NCBI GenBank assembly: GCA_000993535.1
Contig: LBWG01000002.1
Span: 1 to 56,776, forward strand
DNA from: Candidatus Uhrbacteria bacterium GW2011_GWF2_39_13
GTDB lineage: Bacteria > Patescibacteriota > Patescibacteriia > UBA9934 > GWF2-40-263
Direction of reading: 5' to 3'
DNA length: 56,776 bases
The notes below the pieces were generated by a model that searched no databases, had not been told where the DNA came from, and was given only the letters and a program-made list of their open reading frames with translations. Of this stretch, positions 37,227 to 46,883 are shown piece after piece. Position numbers and translations under genes: made by a program. The first letter of the stretch is position 1. Every line of letters begins with the position of its first letter.

Positions 37227-38603
37227 CTATCTTCCATAAATCGTTGAAGCTTTTTCTTTCCAATAAGCTGGTAAGCCTGATGAGCTCTCTGCTGTGGCAG
37301 GAAGGTAATAGTACTTATCATTTGACCATCCCCAATACTCAATAACGGGATATTCTACATAACGGAAATAATCCCAATCAATCAATTCTGATTCAGAATA
37401 AGAGTAACAGCGTCCATTCTCATAACAGGTGTTTCCAAAGACAGCATCCACAGGGAACCACTGTCCTTCATAATACACTTCTGTCCACGCATGACCTCCT
37501 ATATCCAAAGGACTGTTTCCAAACTGAACCATTCCAAGAGCGGTACGGACATTATCTTTTCCAAAAAAAGCAGCAGCTTCATAGAGAGATCCTGAAGCAC
37601 TTGCTTGGTCATCACAATCTCCCACGGCTGATTGTTTCTCGCACACTGGACTGCTTGTAAACTCAGGAGACTGTGCCAAATAATCCTTTGGCAAAGCAAA
37701 TTTGTCTGAACAGCCATATATTTCTGTGTCAGCGACCCAGTAACGCAATTGCATCGCTTTATACATGTCCTCTATCCCAGAATAACGACTGGCCTCCTCA
37801 ATAACAGTTGAATCCGTTGGAGTAAAAAATTTCTGAGCATAAAGAACGTAATCCTCAGAACTCATATTTGGAGAGCATTGTGAATCGGGAACGATGGTAC
37901 ACGCAACATTATTTCCTTCATTTTGTAAATCTTCGTCTGCTTCACCTCCCTGTTCTTCCTCTTGCTCACGAATACTTGTACAGCGTTCATAGGCACGCTC
38001 AGCCGATTTTGGAAATTTCTTGGCAACATAAGCGGCAACTTCCTCACAAGTTCCTGGAAGATCTTGTTGAATCGTTAGACTTACTTCTGTCTCCTCTAAT
38101 TGATCTTGAAAATCGCTTTGAAGAAGAGCAAGCATCGACTTAAGAGACTCAATATCGGTCAAAGGAAAAAGCATCTTTATACAAGAATCACTTTCGGAAA
38201 GTACATCTTCTTCAAAAGAAGCAATAATAATGGAGTAGGAACCTATTTCTTTTTGTCGATAAACGGTTTGTGCGAGATCTGTATAAGTCTCTACCTGACA
38301 TTCTCCACCAAGAAGTAAAACGCTTCGATTACTCAAAATGGTGTTTAACCCGTTTTTTAATTGGCTGCCACGACCTGTTGTTTGCAACTGCTTTAAAATC
38401 GTTGATTCAGAAGAAACCAGATCAAAATCAGATGTTTCTATTTGTTCATCATTTACTTCAAGTTCTTCTTCACCTTGTTCTAAAACTTCCTGTTCTTGTT
38501 CTTCAAATGTTTCAGTGGGTTCGTTTGTTGTTTTTTGTCTTAAGTTCGTACATCCAGCCCCAGTAATAAGCAAAAAAATGACTAATAAACTCAGATAACG
38601 CAT
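37227..38603 (-). CDS. transglutaminase-like lipoprotein
   Basis: Lipobox LITGAGC; VGDCDDQA…GGHAWTEVYYEGQWFPVDAVFG (Cys-His-Asp triad). Confidence 0.8.
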   Translation of the reverse strand: MRYLSLLVIFLLITGAGCTNLRQKTTNEPTETFEEQEQEVLEQGEEELEVNDEQIETSDFDLVSSESTILKQLQTTGRGSQLKNGLNTILSNRSVLLLGGECQVETYTDLAQTVYRQKEIGSYSIIIASFEEDVLSESDSCIKMLFPLTDIESLKSMLALLQSDFQDQLEETEVSLTIQQDLPGTCEEVAAYVAKKFPKSAERAYERCTSIREQEEEQGGEADEDLQNEGNNVACTIVPDSQCSPNMSSEDYVLYAQKFFTPTDSTVIEEASRYSGIEDMYKAMQLRYWVADTEIYGCSDKFALPKDYLAQSPEFTSSPVCEKQSAVGDCDDQASASGSLYEAAAFFGKDNVRTALGMVQFGNSPLDIGGHAWTEVYYEGQWFPVDAVFGNTCYENGRCYSYSESELIDWDYFRYVEYPVIEYWGWSNDKYYYLPATAESSSGLPAYWKEKASTIYGR

Positions 38604-38748
38604 AAACGTATTTTTTTAAAACTATATCTTCAAGATAACAAAAATATGTTCGTTTAGATAGGCGAAGAGTGGATAAAATGCTTTACTAAATGTAAAAAAT
38701 ACAGTATTCTTTAAAGGTAATTTATAATTTATTTGTTAAGAAATTCCT

Positions 38749-39039
38749 ATGTCTAAAAATACGTTTAGCGCGATTCTTCTTGTAGGAGCGCTTATGCTTA
38801 CTGGAGCTGGATGTTTCAATTCCTCATCTACTAAATCTTCTTCTCTTCCACCAGATCAAGAAGAATATGACGCGAATGCAGAAGTAGACGTAGAAGCAGA
38901 GACTCCTGATCTTAATGCTAATTCAACGGTAGAAGATTACGAAGATGTGAGCGCAGAGATCAAAGATCTCAGTGAAGACATTGAAAAAATGAACGCAGAG
39001 ATTAATTCATTGAACAGTGTCAACACCAACCTCGAATAA
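38749..39039 (+). CDS. small acidic lipoprotein
   Basis: Lipobox ALMLTGAGC, helical acidic tail. Confidence 0.65.
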   Translation: MSKNTFSAILLVGALMLTGAGCFNSSSTKSSSLPPDQEEYDANAEVDVEAETPDLNANSTVEDYEDVSAEIKDLSEDIEKMNAEINSLNSVNTNLE

Positions 39040-39064
39040 TTCAACAAGATTTATCAAAAAACAT

Positions 39065-39838
39065 ATGAATGTAAAAAATCTTCTTTCTCTGTTTGTTGTT
39101 CTTCAACTCATTGTCATGCCAGTTTTTGCTGTACAAGCCGCACCAAAAGACAATTTGACTGCAGAAGAACAAGCCGAACTTGAAGCGAAAGCAGCAGAAA
39201 GCAAAGCACAAGCACAAGAAACAGCTGCAGAAGTTGCAGAAAAATTAGGACTCGAATTTGCAGATCTTCAAGTAAAACTCATTGCCGGTCTGGACAAATC
39301 TGTCGAAGCCATTGATAACGCTATTGATACAATCAATGCCTCTGTCTACATGAGCAGTGAAACAAAAGTGGAACTGACCGATGGTTTGAAAACATTACAA
39401 GGAAAGCTGCTTGATTATAGAAGACAAGTAAATAATGCAGACACAATGGAAGAACTCCAAGCAATGAACACAGAAGTCATCGCCCTCTTGAAAGCTAACA
39501 AAACCGTGATCATTGACGCCATAAAAGAAAGCATGCTTGTAATCACAGAACAAGTTTCACAAAGCGTGGAAAAAATTAAGATCAAAGCAGAAGCTGCACT
39601 CAAAGCGCTTGATGTAGAATGTGATTCTGAATCATTTGCAGAAATTGAAAAATTAGTCGCAGAACTTGAAACAACCAACGCTTCCCTTAAAGTAGCTATT
39701 GAGGCAGAAGATGTGGCAACAGCAAAAACACAAGCAAGAGCCGCCATTAGTCTTTCTGTAAACCTCGCAGCAAGCTTTGCCGTATTAGTGGATGATTGTG
39801 AGGAAGAAATCCAAGCACAAGCTGAAATAAATCTATAA
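39065..39838 (+). CDS. secreted Ala/Glu-rich helical protein
   Basis: Signal peptide MNVKNLLSLFVVLQLIVMPVFAVQAA then coiled-coil-like repeats. Confidence 0.65.
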   Translation: MNVKNLLSLFVVLQLIVMPVFAVQAAPKDNLTAEEQAELEAKAAESKAQAQETAAEVAEKLGLEFADLQVKLIAGLDKSVEAIDNAIDTINASVYMSSETKVELTDGLKTLQGKLLDYRRQVNNADTMEELQAMNTEVIALLKANKTVIIDAIKESMLVITEQVSQSVEKIKIKAEAALKALDVECDSESFAEIEKLVAELETTNASLKVAIEAEDVATAKTQARAAISLSVNLAASFAVLVDDCEEEIQAQAEINL

Positions 39839-39844
39839 TTCACT

Positions 39845-39882
39845 TAAAAACCACCCTAAAATTATCGAAGGGTGGTTTTTAT
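39845..39882 (+). terminator. intrinsic terminator
   Basis: AAACCACCCT…AGGGTGGTTTTTATTTT. Confidence 0.85.
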
Positions 39883-39956
39883 TTTGTCTCATCTCTATCC
39901 ATGTAAAAGAAAAAACGGTATAGTATGTTTATTATTCCCTTCATTAACGATAATCT

Positions 39957-40703
39957 ATGTATACTGAGCAACAAGGCTCAGCTCCAGAACAGTTTGATCC
40001 TTCATTATTTAAATTCCCTAAAAAAGAGGTTCGAAGACGTCCTAGAATGGATGTTAGAACACGACATCATGAACTAAAAGTGCGGACACCACCATCAATG
40101 GAAATAGCCCATCAGAGAGCCTTGGAAGAACGTCGTCTTGAAGCTTCTAAAAAACCTGTAGAAACAATCAAAAAGATAGTAAAAGCTCCTACCTTCGAAC
40201 CAAAATTTGAAAAACTTTTAGAAAACATTGAGAGACTCGTTGTTGAACAACGAAAAAAAATTGCTCAACTACAATCAGTCTACGATAAAGCCTGGTTTGG
40301 AAGAGGAAAAAAACTCCAAGAGTTAGAAACAGCAAAGACAAAACGAACAGAGCTTCTTAAAAAACGAAATGAAGTTCGTAAAGAAGCTGGAATAATTGAT
40401 ATAGAAGATGATCTGATGACAGAAACAACGACTGAAAATAAATTAGAAAAACTCTTAGAAAACATAAAAGCGGAATTAGGGAAAAAACGTACAGAAATTC
40501 TTCGACTCAAATCCAAGTATGACAAAGCCTGGTTTGGAAGAGAAACAAAACACAAACAATTCGAAGAAGCTAAAAAAGACTTTATTCTTTATGCGAGAAA
40601 ATTAAAAGAAACACACAAAGATATTAAAAATATCAAAAATAAAGAATTGAATGAATATTTGGATGCCTTTGAAAAAAATCTATTTGATGAATGGAAAGAA
40701 TGA
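39957..40703 (+). CDS. coiled-coil protein with an internally duplicated YDKAWFGR module
   Basis: KLLENIERL…YDKAWFGRGKK and KLLENIKAE…YDKAWFGRETK. Confidence 0.65.
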   Translation: MYTEQQGSAPEQFDPSLFKFPKKEVRRRPRMDVRTRHHELKVRTPPSMEIAHQRALEERRLEASKKPVETIKKIVKAPTFEPKFEKLLENIERLVVEQRKKIAQLQSVYDKAWFGRGKKLQELETAKTKRTELLKKRNEVRKEAGIIDIEDDLMTETTTENKLEKLLENIKAELGKKRTEILRLKSKYDKAWFGRETKHKQFEEAKKDFILYARKLKETHKDIKNIKNKELNEYLDAFEKNLFDEWKE

Positions 40704-40728
40704 AAAACTCCGCGAGCCAAATGACGAT

Positions 40729-40764
40729 AAAAGAATTAGATCTCTTGATCTAATTCTTTTTTTC
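40729..40764 (+). terminator. intrinsic terminator
   Basis: AAAAGAATTAGATC-TCTT-GATCTAATTCTTTTTTT. Confidence 0.85.
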
Positions 40765-40779
40765 TGTAGATTTGAAAAT

Positions 40780-42054
40780 TTATTGCCAATCTTGTCTAAC
40801 GAGCAATTCAGAAGCACGCAGAGGTTGTGCCATAAGATCTTTCACTACCTTTTCCATGCGAGCCGATTGAGATCCTTTAATAAGAACAATATCCCCTTTC
40901 TTCACTTGAACGTCTAACCAACGTCCTGCCTGGACAGGTGTATCAAAATGCTGGGTCTGTGCTTCTGGAATTCCCGCTTCGATCGCCGCACGGCGTATCT
41001 CACGAGTCATCTCACCTACTGTCACTAACAGATCTACTCCAAATTCTGCTACACGCATTCCTAACATTCTATGTTCTTGTTCCTGATAGCCACCCAACTG
41101 GGCCATGTGACCCAGCACAGCAATACGTCTTGCTTTTTCTGCAGGATGAAAAGCACATAAAACTTCCAGAGCCGCAATCATCGAGGCAGGAGCAGCATTA
41201 TAACTAGAATCAATCAAAAGAGATCCTTTAATACCTGGGAGAGGATTCATCCTTCCTGGTTCAAACACGATTCTTTGTAAAGAAGAAATAATTTCTTCTT
41301 GAGAAAGATTTAATCGTTTGGCAATGATGATGGCTGGCAACAAAGCGCTCACGCAGGAAGTACCGAGCATGTCTTTAAGCTCTACCTCAATGGAGGTCTG
41401 ATCCTGCATGTGAACGTGAGCACGAACCGTAGAAAAACGCTCACTTGGCTCAAAAGAAAAATCTTCTCGTGTCTCAAGTTGATAATCGCTCGCTCGAACC
41501 TGCGCGCCGGAAGAAAATCCGTATGTCACCACGCTTGCAGATGCATGACCGCGAAGTCCCAGAACCAGAGAGTCATCCGCGTTTAACAAAACAAGACCCT
41601 CTGGCTTGGTACATTCAATCATCACAGCCTTTTCTTCAGCCAACTGTTCAAGAGAACGAAAATATTCTGCATGCACAGGAGAAAGACGCGTCAAGACAGA
41701 AATATCTGGATTGGCAATGTCACACAAATGTTTCATGTCTCCCGGATGATCGATTCCATACTCAAGAACAAAAATTTCAGGAATGGTGCGAGGCGGTGAA
41801 CAAAGAATCTTCAACCAGCCAAAAATGGATTTTCTAGGAGATTCATATCCTAAAAGAGTTAAAGGAACACCAAATTCATTATTGTAATTTTTGATGGTCG
41901 TTCCAACGCGATATTTCGAAGAAAGCATGGTTGCAATCGCATTGCGTGTACTCGTTTTCCCTACAGAACCGCTTACCGTAATAATAAGAGGTTTGTGCGT
42001 CGCTAACATTTTTTTAGCCTTTTTCGTGATCTGATTTTGAATAAATGTTTTCAT
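40780..42054 (-). CDS. Mur ligase family protein, MurF-like
   Basis: ITVSGSVGKTSTRNAIATML…YNNEFGVPLTLLG…LIDSSYNAAPASMIAAL. Confidence 0.88.
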   Translation of the reverse strand: MKTFIQNQITKKAKKMLATHKPLIITVSGSVGKTSTRNAIATMLSSKYRVGTTIKNYNNEFGVPLTLLGYESPRKSIFGWLKILCSPPRTIPEIFVLEYGIDHPGDMKHLCDIANPDISVLTRLSPVHAEYFRSLEQLAEEKAVMIECTKPEGLVLLNADDSLVLGLRGHASASVVTYGFSSGAQVRASDYQLETREDFSFEPSERFSTVRAHVHMQDQTSIEVELKDMLGTSCVSALLPAIIIAKRLNLSQEEIISSLQRIVFEPGRMNPLPGIKGSLLIDSSYNAAPASMIAALEVLCAFHPAEKARRIAVLGHMAQLGGYQEQEHRMLGMRVAEFGVDLLVTVGEMTREIRRAAIEAGIPEAQTQHFDTPVQAGRWLDVQVKKGDIVLIKGSQSARMEKVVKDLMAQPLRASELLVRQDWQ

Positions 42055-42076
42055 AAAAAATAAGAAAATGATGAGA

Positions 42077-43846
42077 TTATTCTATAACTTCCCTTACTGG
42101 TGGAACTTCAAAATACTGTAACAAAAATTCAGCAAGTTCTCCAAATAATGGAGCTGCGGTTGATTCTGCCCAAACAACCCCTTGCGGGTTATCGATACGC
42201 ACAACCATAGCAAACCTTGGATTTTCTACAGGACCAAATCCGGCAAAGGAACCGATCGTGTTGTCTTGATCATATCCAATTCCGTCTTTACGAGCCACCT
42301 GGGCTGTGCCTGTTTTCCCTGCAATATAATATCCTGGAACTGCCGCCTTTTTTCCATGACCGTGTTCAATAACCGAAACCAACATAGCCGCCACGGTTCT
42401 GGCAGATTTTGGATCAATCACTTGAACAATATCCTTTGTCGCACGTTTCTCAACTAACCCATCTGGATGTCGAATTTCATCAACAATAATTGGTTGTTTT
42501 AACACTCCCCCATTGGCAATGGCTGCATAGGCCATGACAATTTGCAAAGGCGTGACAGTGATTCCCTGACCGAAAGAGGCTGTCGCTGCATAAATTTCTG
42601 AATCAAAATCAAGAGCATCAATGGTTCCAGGAACTTCTGTTTCTATTTCTATTCCTGTTGTTTTTCCAAACCCGAACGCTTTTACGTAATCAACAAACGT
42701 TTCCTGTCCCATAGCACGCATCGAAAAAATCATTCCGGTATTGATGGATTCTTCCAAGACTTTTGTCATATCAGACTCCCCATACACCTTTCCTTCAGCG
42801 TTCCCAATGGGTTTATACCAACCTTCGACCATGACCGAACCTGTGTCTATATACGTTGTTTTTGGAGTCACGGCTCCGACGTCCACAGCCGCTGCCATGG
42901 TCAAAGGTTTAAAAATAGATCCGGGTTCATACGCGTTAAAAAGAACGGGGTTATTAAAAATACGAATGGAATCGACTTCATTATATGCATTAGGATTATA
43001 ATCTGGTGCTCCGCACATGGCTAAAATTTTGCCTGAAAAAGGTTCTACAATCACCACGCTCCCTCCTTCAGCTCCATGTTTGAGAACTGCTTTTTGTAAC
43101 ACTGAACAGGCCTTGTACTGAATAGTCCGATCCAGTGTCAATACGATATCTACCCCGTCTTGAGAGGGTTCATACTCGCGTTCAGCAACCGCAATAAGCC
43201 TTCCAGCAATGTCTCGTTCAGATAAAAGATATCCTTGGGTTCCAGACAGTTCCTTATCAAAATAACCCTCAATACCATATTTTCCGGAAACGCTTCCATC
43301 CTCATTAGTTCCAAGAAAACCCAAAAGGTGTCCACTCATCTCAGGTTCAGGATACAAGCGGACAGATTCTGGAATAGAATGAACTCCTTCCAATTTAAGC
43401 GCGCTTATCTTTTCCAACATTTTATCATCAACCTCTTTTGCAATGGGTTCATACGGATCTTCCGGTTGATTTAAACGTTTTTCTAAAGCTTCTACTTGTT
43501 CTTGGGTATATCCAAACAAAGTTCCCAGAGCCTCTGAGGTATGACGTGGATCTTTTATTTGCCTTGGATCCGCATAGACAGAGGCTAACTGTTGATTCAC
43601 AGCCAATGGAACTAACGACTGATCTTTTAAATCATGAAGATAAATCATTCCTCGTTTAGGAATCAGTTTTTGAAAAAACTCATGTTGTCCACTTGCCAAC
43701 GCTTCATAAAATCCGTGTTGAAAAATTTGAATGTATCCAAGCTTTAAAATAATAATGGAAGCAAACAACACAACCGCGTAACGAAAAAACTCCAAACGCT
43801 TGTCCTGATCCCCTATCTTCTTTTTCTTCCAATTTAATTTAGTCAT
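42077..43846 (-). CDS. penicillin-binding protein 2/FtsI-like transpeptidase
   Basis: EPGSIFKPLT (SxxK), ESINTGM (SxN), GKTGTAQ; N-terminal TM and dimerisation domain. Confidence 0.92.
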   Translation of the reverse strand: MTKLNWKKKKIGDQDKRLEFFRYAVVLFASIIILKLGYIQIFQHGFYEALASGQHEFFQKLIPKRGMIYLHDLKDQSLVPLAVNQQLASVYADPRQIKDPRHTSEALGTLFGYTQEQVEALEKRLNQPEDPYEPIAKEVDDKMLEKISALKLEGVHSIPESVRLYPEPEMSGHLLGFLGTNEDGSVSGKYGIEGYFDKELSGTQGYLLSERDIAGRLIAVAEREYEPSQDGVDIVLTLDRTIQYKACSVLQKAVLKHGAEGGSVVIVEPFSGKILAMCGAPDYNPNAYNEVDSIRIFNNPVLFNAYEPGSIFKPLTMAAAVDVGAVTPKTTYIDTGSVMVEGWYKPIGNAEGKVYGESDMTKVLEESINTGMIFSMRAMGQETFVDYVKAFGFGKTTGIEIETEVPGTIDALDFDSEIYAATASFGQGITVTPLQIVMAYAAIANGGVLKQPIIVDEIRHPDGLVEKRATKDIVQVIDPKSARTVAAMLVSVIEHGHGKKAAVPGYYIAGKTGTAQVARKDGIGYDQDNTIGSFAGFGPVENPRFAMVVRIDNPQGVVWAESTAAPLFGELAEFLLQYFEVPPVREVIE

Positions 43847-43849
43847 AAT

Positions 43850-45043
43850 TTACAGACCAAAGCTGAAGAGTCCACCATTCCCTCTTGGATTTTGTCCTTT
43901 TCTTACTTCATCCCCATCACTTATTCCATCCCCGTCTGTATCCGCACGCTGCGGATCGGTTCCATAAAATCTTTCTAAAATAAGATCTAAACCGTCTTCA
44001 TCTGCATCAGAAGAAAAATCGATTTTTATCAGAGGGAGCCGTGCTGTTGATTCATTAACCAATGTATCGTCATTTTTTTGAGACTCTTGGTCAGAGGCAG
44101 GAAGTTCCCCAAAAGCCAGTCCTAAAACATCATTAAAACTAAGAGATGTCTCAGGAACAGAAAAAGCGTATTCTTTATTGAACCCATTAAAATCAATTCG
44201 GATATCTACAGGAATCAGTTGTGTCGTTGCCTCTTCTTCAAAAGCTCCTGCTGCCTGCACGCGATAGAGTCGATGATCTTCCGTTCCTATCCAAAAACGA
44301 ATCGTGAGTCGCGAAAGCTGCGTAGCTTGCATAGCCCCAACAAGACGTTCTTCATCGTTTGGTTCGCGCCCTTCTTTGGCACGAATAAGGTCTAGCAAAA
44401 AAACATACATAGCCTGTTGATCAACGGTTGCGTCAATAATACGAGTGTTGGCACCCTCAATCAGTTCTGTTAATCCATTATAACGGACAGGAAAAACATC
44501 GGCAGAAGAAAAAAGAGACCGTGCCTGTTCTATTTCACCAGACGTCCAAAGGTCTTTTGAAAAAAGAGGCTCCAGAGGAGCGTTGAGCTCAGGAAGAATG
44601 GCCCCCCAAGAAGGAAGTTCTCCTGCTTGAAAAGAAACCCACGTCTCTTCCTTAAAATCGATTCCTGGAACATCTGGTCCGGGAGCGTTGTATGTCAAAT
44701 AAGATTGCCCACCAATGGATCGAAGCTCTCCTGAAAGATCTTGATAGGTATCTTCTTTTGAAAGATGCACGACGCGAAATCGTGTTGCATGATCGATCAC
44801 CGTTGGAGATATTTGTTGGATATCGCTGCTGAGATAAAGCGTAGTATTGATTCGTGTCTCTCCATTTTGTCGGCTCCAGCTAAATCCTGACTCTTGATGA
44901 ACACTAGAAAGATGCGTCATGGTAAAGAGCATTTTTTGAATCTCCCTCTCTGGTCGAAATCGACTCAAAACAATATAAGAAGCAAATGTCACAGACAAAA
45001 CAATCAGTACACCTGCAACTAAAAAAATGAGAGATTTTTTCAT
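43850..45043 (-). CDS. membrane-anchored protein with C-terminal calcium-binding (TSP3/EF-hand-like) repeats
   Basis: N-terminal TM; DADEDGLDLILERFYGTDPQRADTDGDGISDGDEVRKGQNP. Confidence 0.75.
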   Translation of the reverse strand: MKKSLIFLVAGVLIVLSVTFASYIVLSRFRPEREIQKMLFTMTHLSSVHQESGFSWSRQNGETRINTTLYLSSDIQQISPTVIDHATRFRVVHLSKEDTYQDLSGELRSIGGQSYLTYNAPGPDVPGIDFKEETWVSFQAGELPSWGAILPELNAPLEPLFSKDLWTSGEIEQARSLFSSADVFPVRYNGLTELIEGANTRIIDATVDQQAMYVFLLDLIRAKEGREPNDEERLVGAMQATQLSRLTIRFWIGTEDHRLYRVQAAGAFEEEATTQLIPVDIRIDFNGFNKEYAFSVPETSLSFNDVLGLAFGELPASDQESQKNDDTLVNESTARLPLIKIDFSSDADEDGLDLILERFYGTDPQRADTDGDGISDGDEVRKGQNPRGNGGLFSFGL

Positions 45044-45045
45044 AA

Positions 45046-45080
45046 TAAAATAGAGAAAGCCTCAGCCTTCTCTATTTTAT
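45046..45080 (-). terminator. intrinsic terminator
   Basis: AAAATAGAGAAAGC-CTCA-GCCTTCTCTATTTTAT. Confidence 0.7.
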
Positions 45081-45103
45081 CTAATTTTTGACTTGAAAGC
45101 TAT

Positions 45104-45553
45104 CTACATTTCAGTAATATCTTCCTCTGTCACATACCGTCCCATATAGACATTCGTTTCGCCGGTATTTTCGTTTTCAATCAGACGAATGATTTCTCCG
45201 CCCTGGGCTTGATAATCGCTAAATAAGAATCGGGTATCTTCTTCAGAATCTGATTCTCCTTCTGTCTCAAGGACGTTTCCTGCATCTTCGTAATCAAATT
45301 CGTATTCTTTTCCCTGAAAGACAATGATTTCATCTTCAGGTTCAAGCTCGTCTTCGAGCTCTTCAAACAGAATCAACTCGTCATCTTTAGGATCAACAGA
45401 GAGTAGTTGTTCCTCATCGTCGTACAGCCAACGCAAGGTATGACCGCTATCAAGTTGGACCTTAGCTTGACCCACGTACGTAAAGGGGTCGTTAAATACA
45501 CTGACTGCTTCTCCAAGTTGGAGTTTTAAAAGGCGCTTAATATTCATAAACAA
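45104..45553 (-). CDS. acidic protein, possibly DUF4178-like
   Basis: GEAVSVFNDPFTYVGQAKVQLDSGHTLRWLYDDEEQLLSVDPKDDELILFEELE. Confidence 0.5.
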   Translation of the reverse strand: MFMNIKRLLKLQLGEAVSVFNDPFTYVGQAKVQLDSGHTLRWLYDDEEQLLSVDPKDDELILFEELEDELEPEDEIIVFQGKEYEFDYEDAGNVLETEGESDSEEDTRFLFSDYQAQGGEIIRLIENENTGETNVYMGRYVTEEDITEM

Positions 45554-45700
45554 AAGAGAGGAAAGGTAGCAAAGGAGTTAATAGCAAAGGAGTAAGAGAT
45601 GAAAATCCCAAAAGAATAACTTTGTGAGATTAAAACACAGGACTCTCTTTCTGTAAACACACTATTTTCCACACAACACACAATAATGAACCCACCCAAT

Positions 45701-45743
45701 ACTCCCTGAGCGAAGCGACTCACAGGAGCGAAGTCGAAGGGTA
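45701..45743 (+). repeat. palindromic repeat arm, copy 1
   Basis: ACTCCCTGAGCGAAGCGACTCACAGGAGCGAAGTCGAAGGGTA. Confidence 0.65.
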
Positions 45744-45841
45744 ATAAGGATATTTATATCAATTCTATTAAACAATTACTTCATAACTCTATAAAAACTA
45801 ATAATTTAAGGCTTTATTTATCAATATTCTGTCCAAATCCC

Positions 45842-45870
45842 TTGACAAAACCACTATTTTTTGGTATAGT
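45842..45870 (+). promoter_or_regulatory. consensus sigma70-like promoter
   Basis: TTGACA-17 nt-TATAGT upstream of the 45949 ORF; AAGGAG RBS before ATG. Confidence 0.7.
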
Positions 45871-45948
45871 TGATTCACGGAGAATGCGGAAGGAAAAGCC
45901 TGTTCGCGCTTCTGAAGTTCTCAAAACCTCTAGATTAAGGAGTCCAGG

Positions 45949-46623
45949 ATGGAAAAGATCGATCGCGTCAACATTCGTCTTCGAATCAACGGGAAGCGGA
46001 TCAAGAGCCTCTGCCAGTTCGGTGTCCGGATCAAGGATCGAGATGAGGAAGGTCAGACCTCGATCGTGGATGGGCACAAGGCCCATCGTGGTATCGAGTG
46101 GTACTTTCGCTCCGGTGAGCGCGTGAACGCTGCCGGTGAAACCCTCGGCGGATCGGGAATCACTCGAATCGAGTTCAACAAGCCGAAACGGATCACGGAA
46201 GAGGCCATCGAGGGCAAGGACGAAAAGGTCACCTGGCAGGCCGATGAGACCCGCGCAATGAAGCTCGAGTCCATCGGGAAGGATCTGGCCACTGCGGGAT
46301 ACTACCTCTCCGACGTCCACATCGTCCGTCTGCCGAGCGAGACGAAGGGTATGGGCTTCCTGGTGATCTCATTCACCCAGGATGGGGATCTCGGACTCAA
46401 CTCCGAGATTGAGGAAATCCTCAACGGTCTCGTAGACGGATTCTGGAGATCTGCATGGGTCTACGAGAACATCTTCACCGGCGCCGTGGACATCTGTGCC
46501 AACCACATCGTCCGAGATGAAAATCTGTCGCTGGTGAAGGATCACCGCGATCTACGGTTCCGCCGCATGGATGGTGGGCGAACCCAGTGGCGCAGCGCCA
46601 AGACCACCGCACAGACCGCCTGA
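45949..46623 (+). CDS. hypothetical protein, GC-rich orphan
   Basis: 224-aa ORF with RBS, promoter and terminator-like hairpin; no recognised family. Confidence 0.7.
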   Translation: MEKIDRVNIRLRINGKRIKSLCQFGVRIKDRDEEGQTSIVDGHKAHRGIEWYFRSGERVNAAGETLGGSGITRIEFNKPKRITEEAIEGKDEKVTWQADETRAMKLESIGKDLATAGYYLSDVHIVRLPSETKGMGFLVISFTQDGDLGLNSEIEEILNGLVDGFWRSAWVYENIFTGAVDICANHIVRDENLSLVKDHRDLRFRRMDGGRTQWRSAKTTAQTA

Positions 46624-46683
46624 AAACGGCCACCCCGTCCACCAAAGCCACAAGCTGAGGTGGATGACACGAGACCATACGCG

Positions 46684-46757
46684 CCCCGCGCAAAGAAGAG
46701 ACCCCAGTGGTAATACCGCTGGTGGACAACTCGACTTCGCTCGGGGCTTTTCTTTTT
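46684..46757 (+). terminator. terminator-like nested hairpins after the 45949 ORF
   Basis: GCCCCG…CCAGTGGTAATACCGCTGG…CGGGGCTTTTCTTTTT. Confidence 0.6.
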
Positions 46758-46767
46758 GGGAAATCCT

Positions 46768-46867
46768 CATATTCCCTGAGCGGAGGTTCGTTCGACGAAG
46801 CGGAGTCGAAGGGTGCAAAGCATCTGCACCCTTCGACTTGTCGCAGACTCCTCGCTCAGGGAATATG
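46768..46867. repeat. ~100-bp imperfect palindrome of two inverted repeat arms
   Basis: CATATTCCCTGAGCG…GTCGAAGGGTGCA-AAGCATC-TGCACCCTTCGAC…CGCTCAGGGAATATG. Confidence 0.8.
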
Positions 46868-46883
46868 AATCTTCTATCCAAAT

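Noticed and set aside
45570-45610. Short direct repeat AGCAAAGGAGT…AGCAAAGGAGT
   Set aside because: Only two short copies in AT-rich intergenic DNA; likely chance or minor tandem duplication.
46552-46881. Minus-strand 109-aa ORF and plus-strand 46571-46921 ORF
   Set aside because: Both run through the terminator and the ~100-bp palindrome; composition is driven by repeats.
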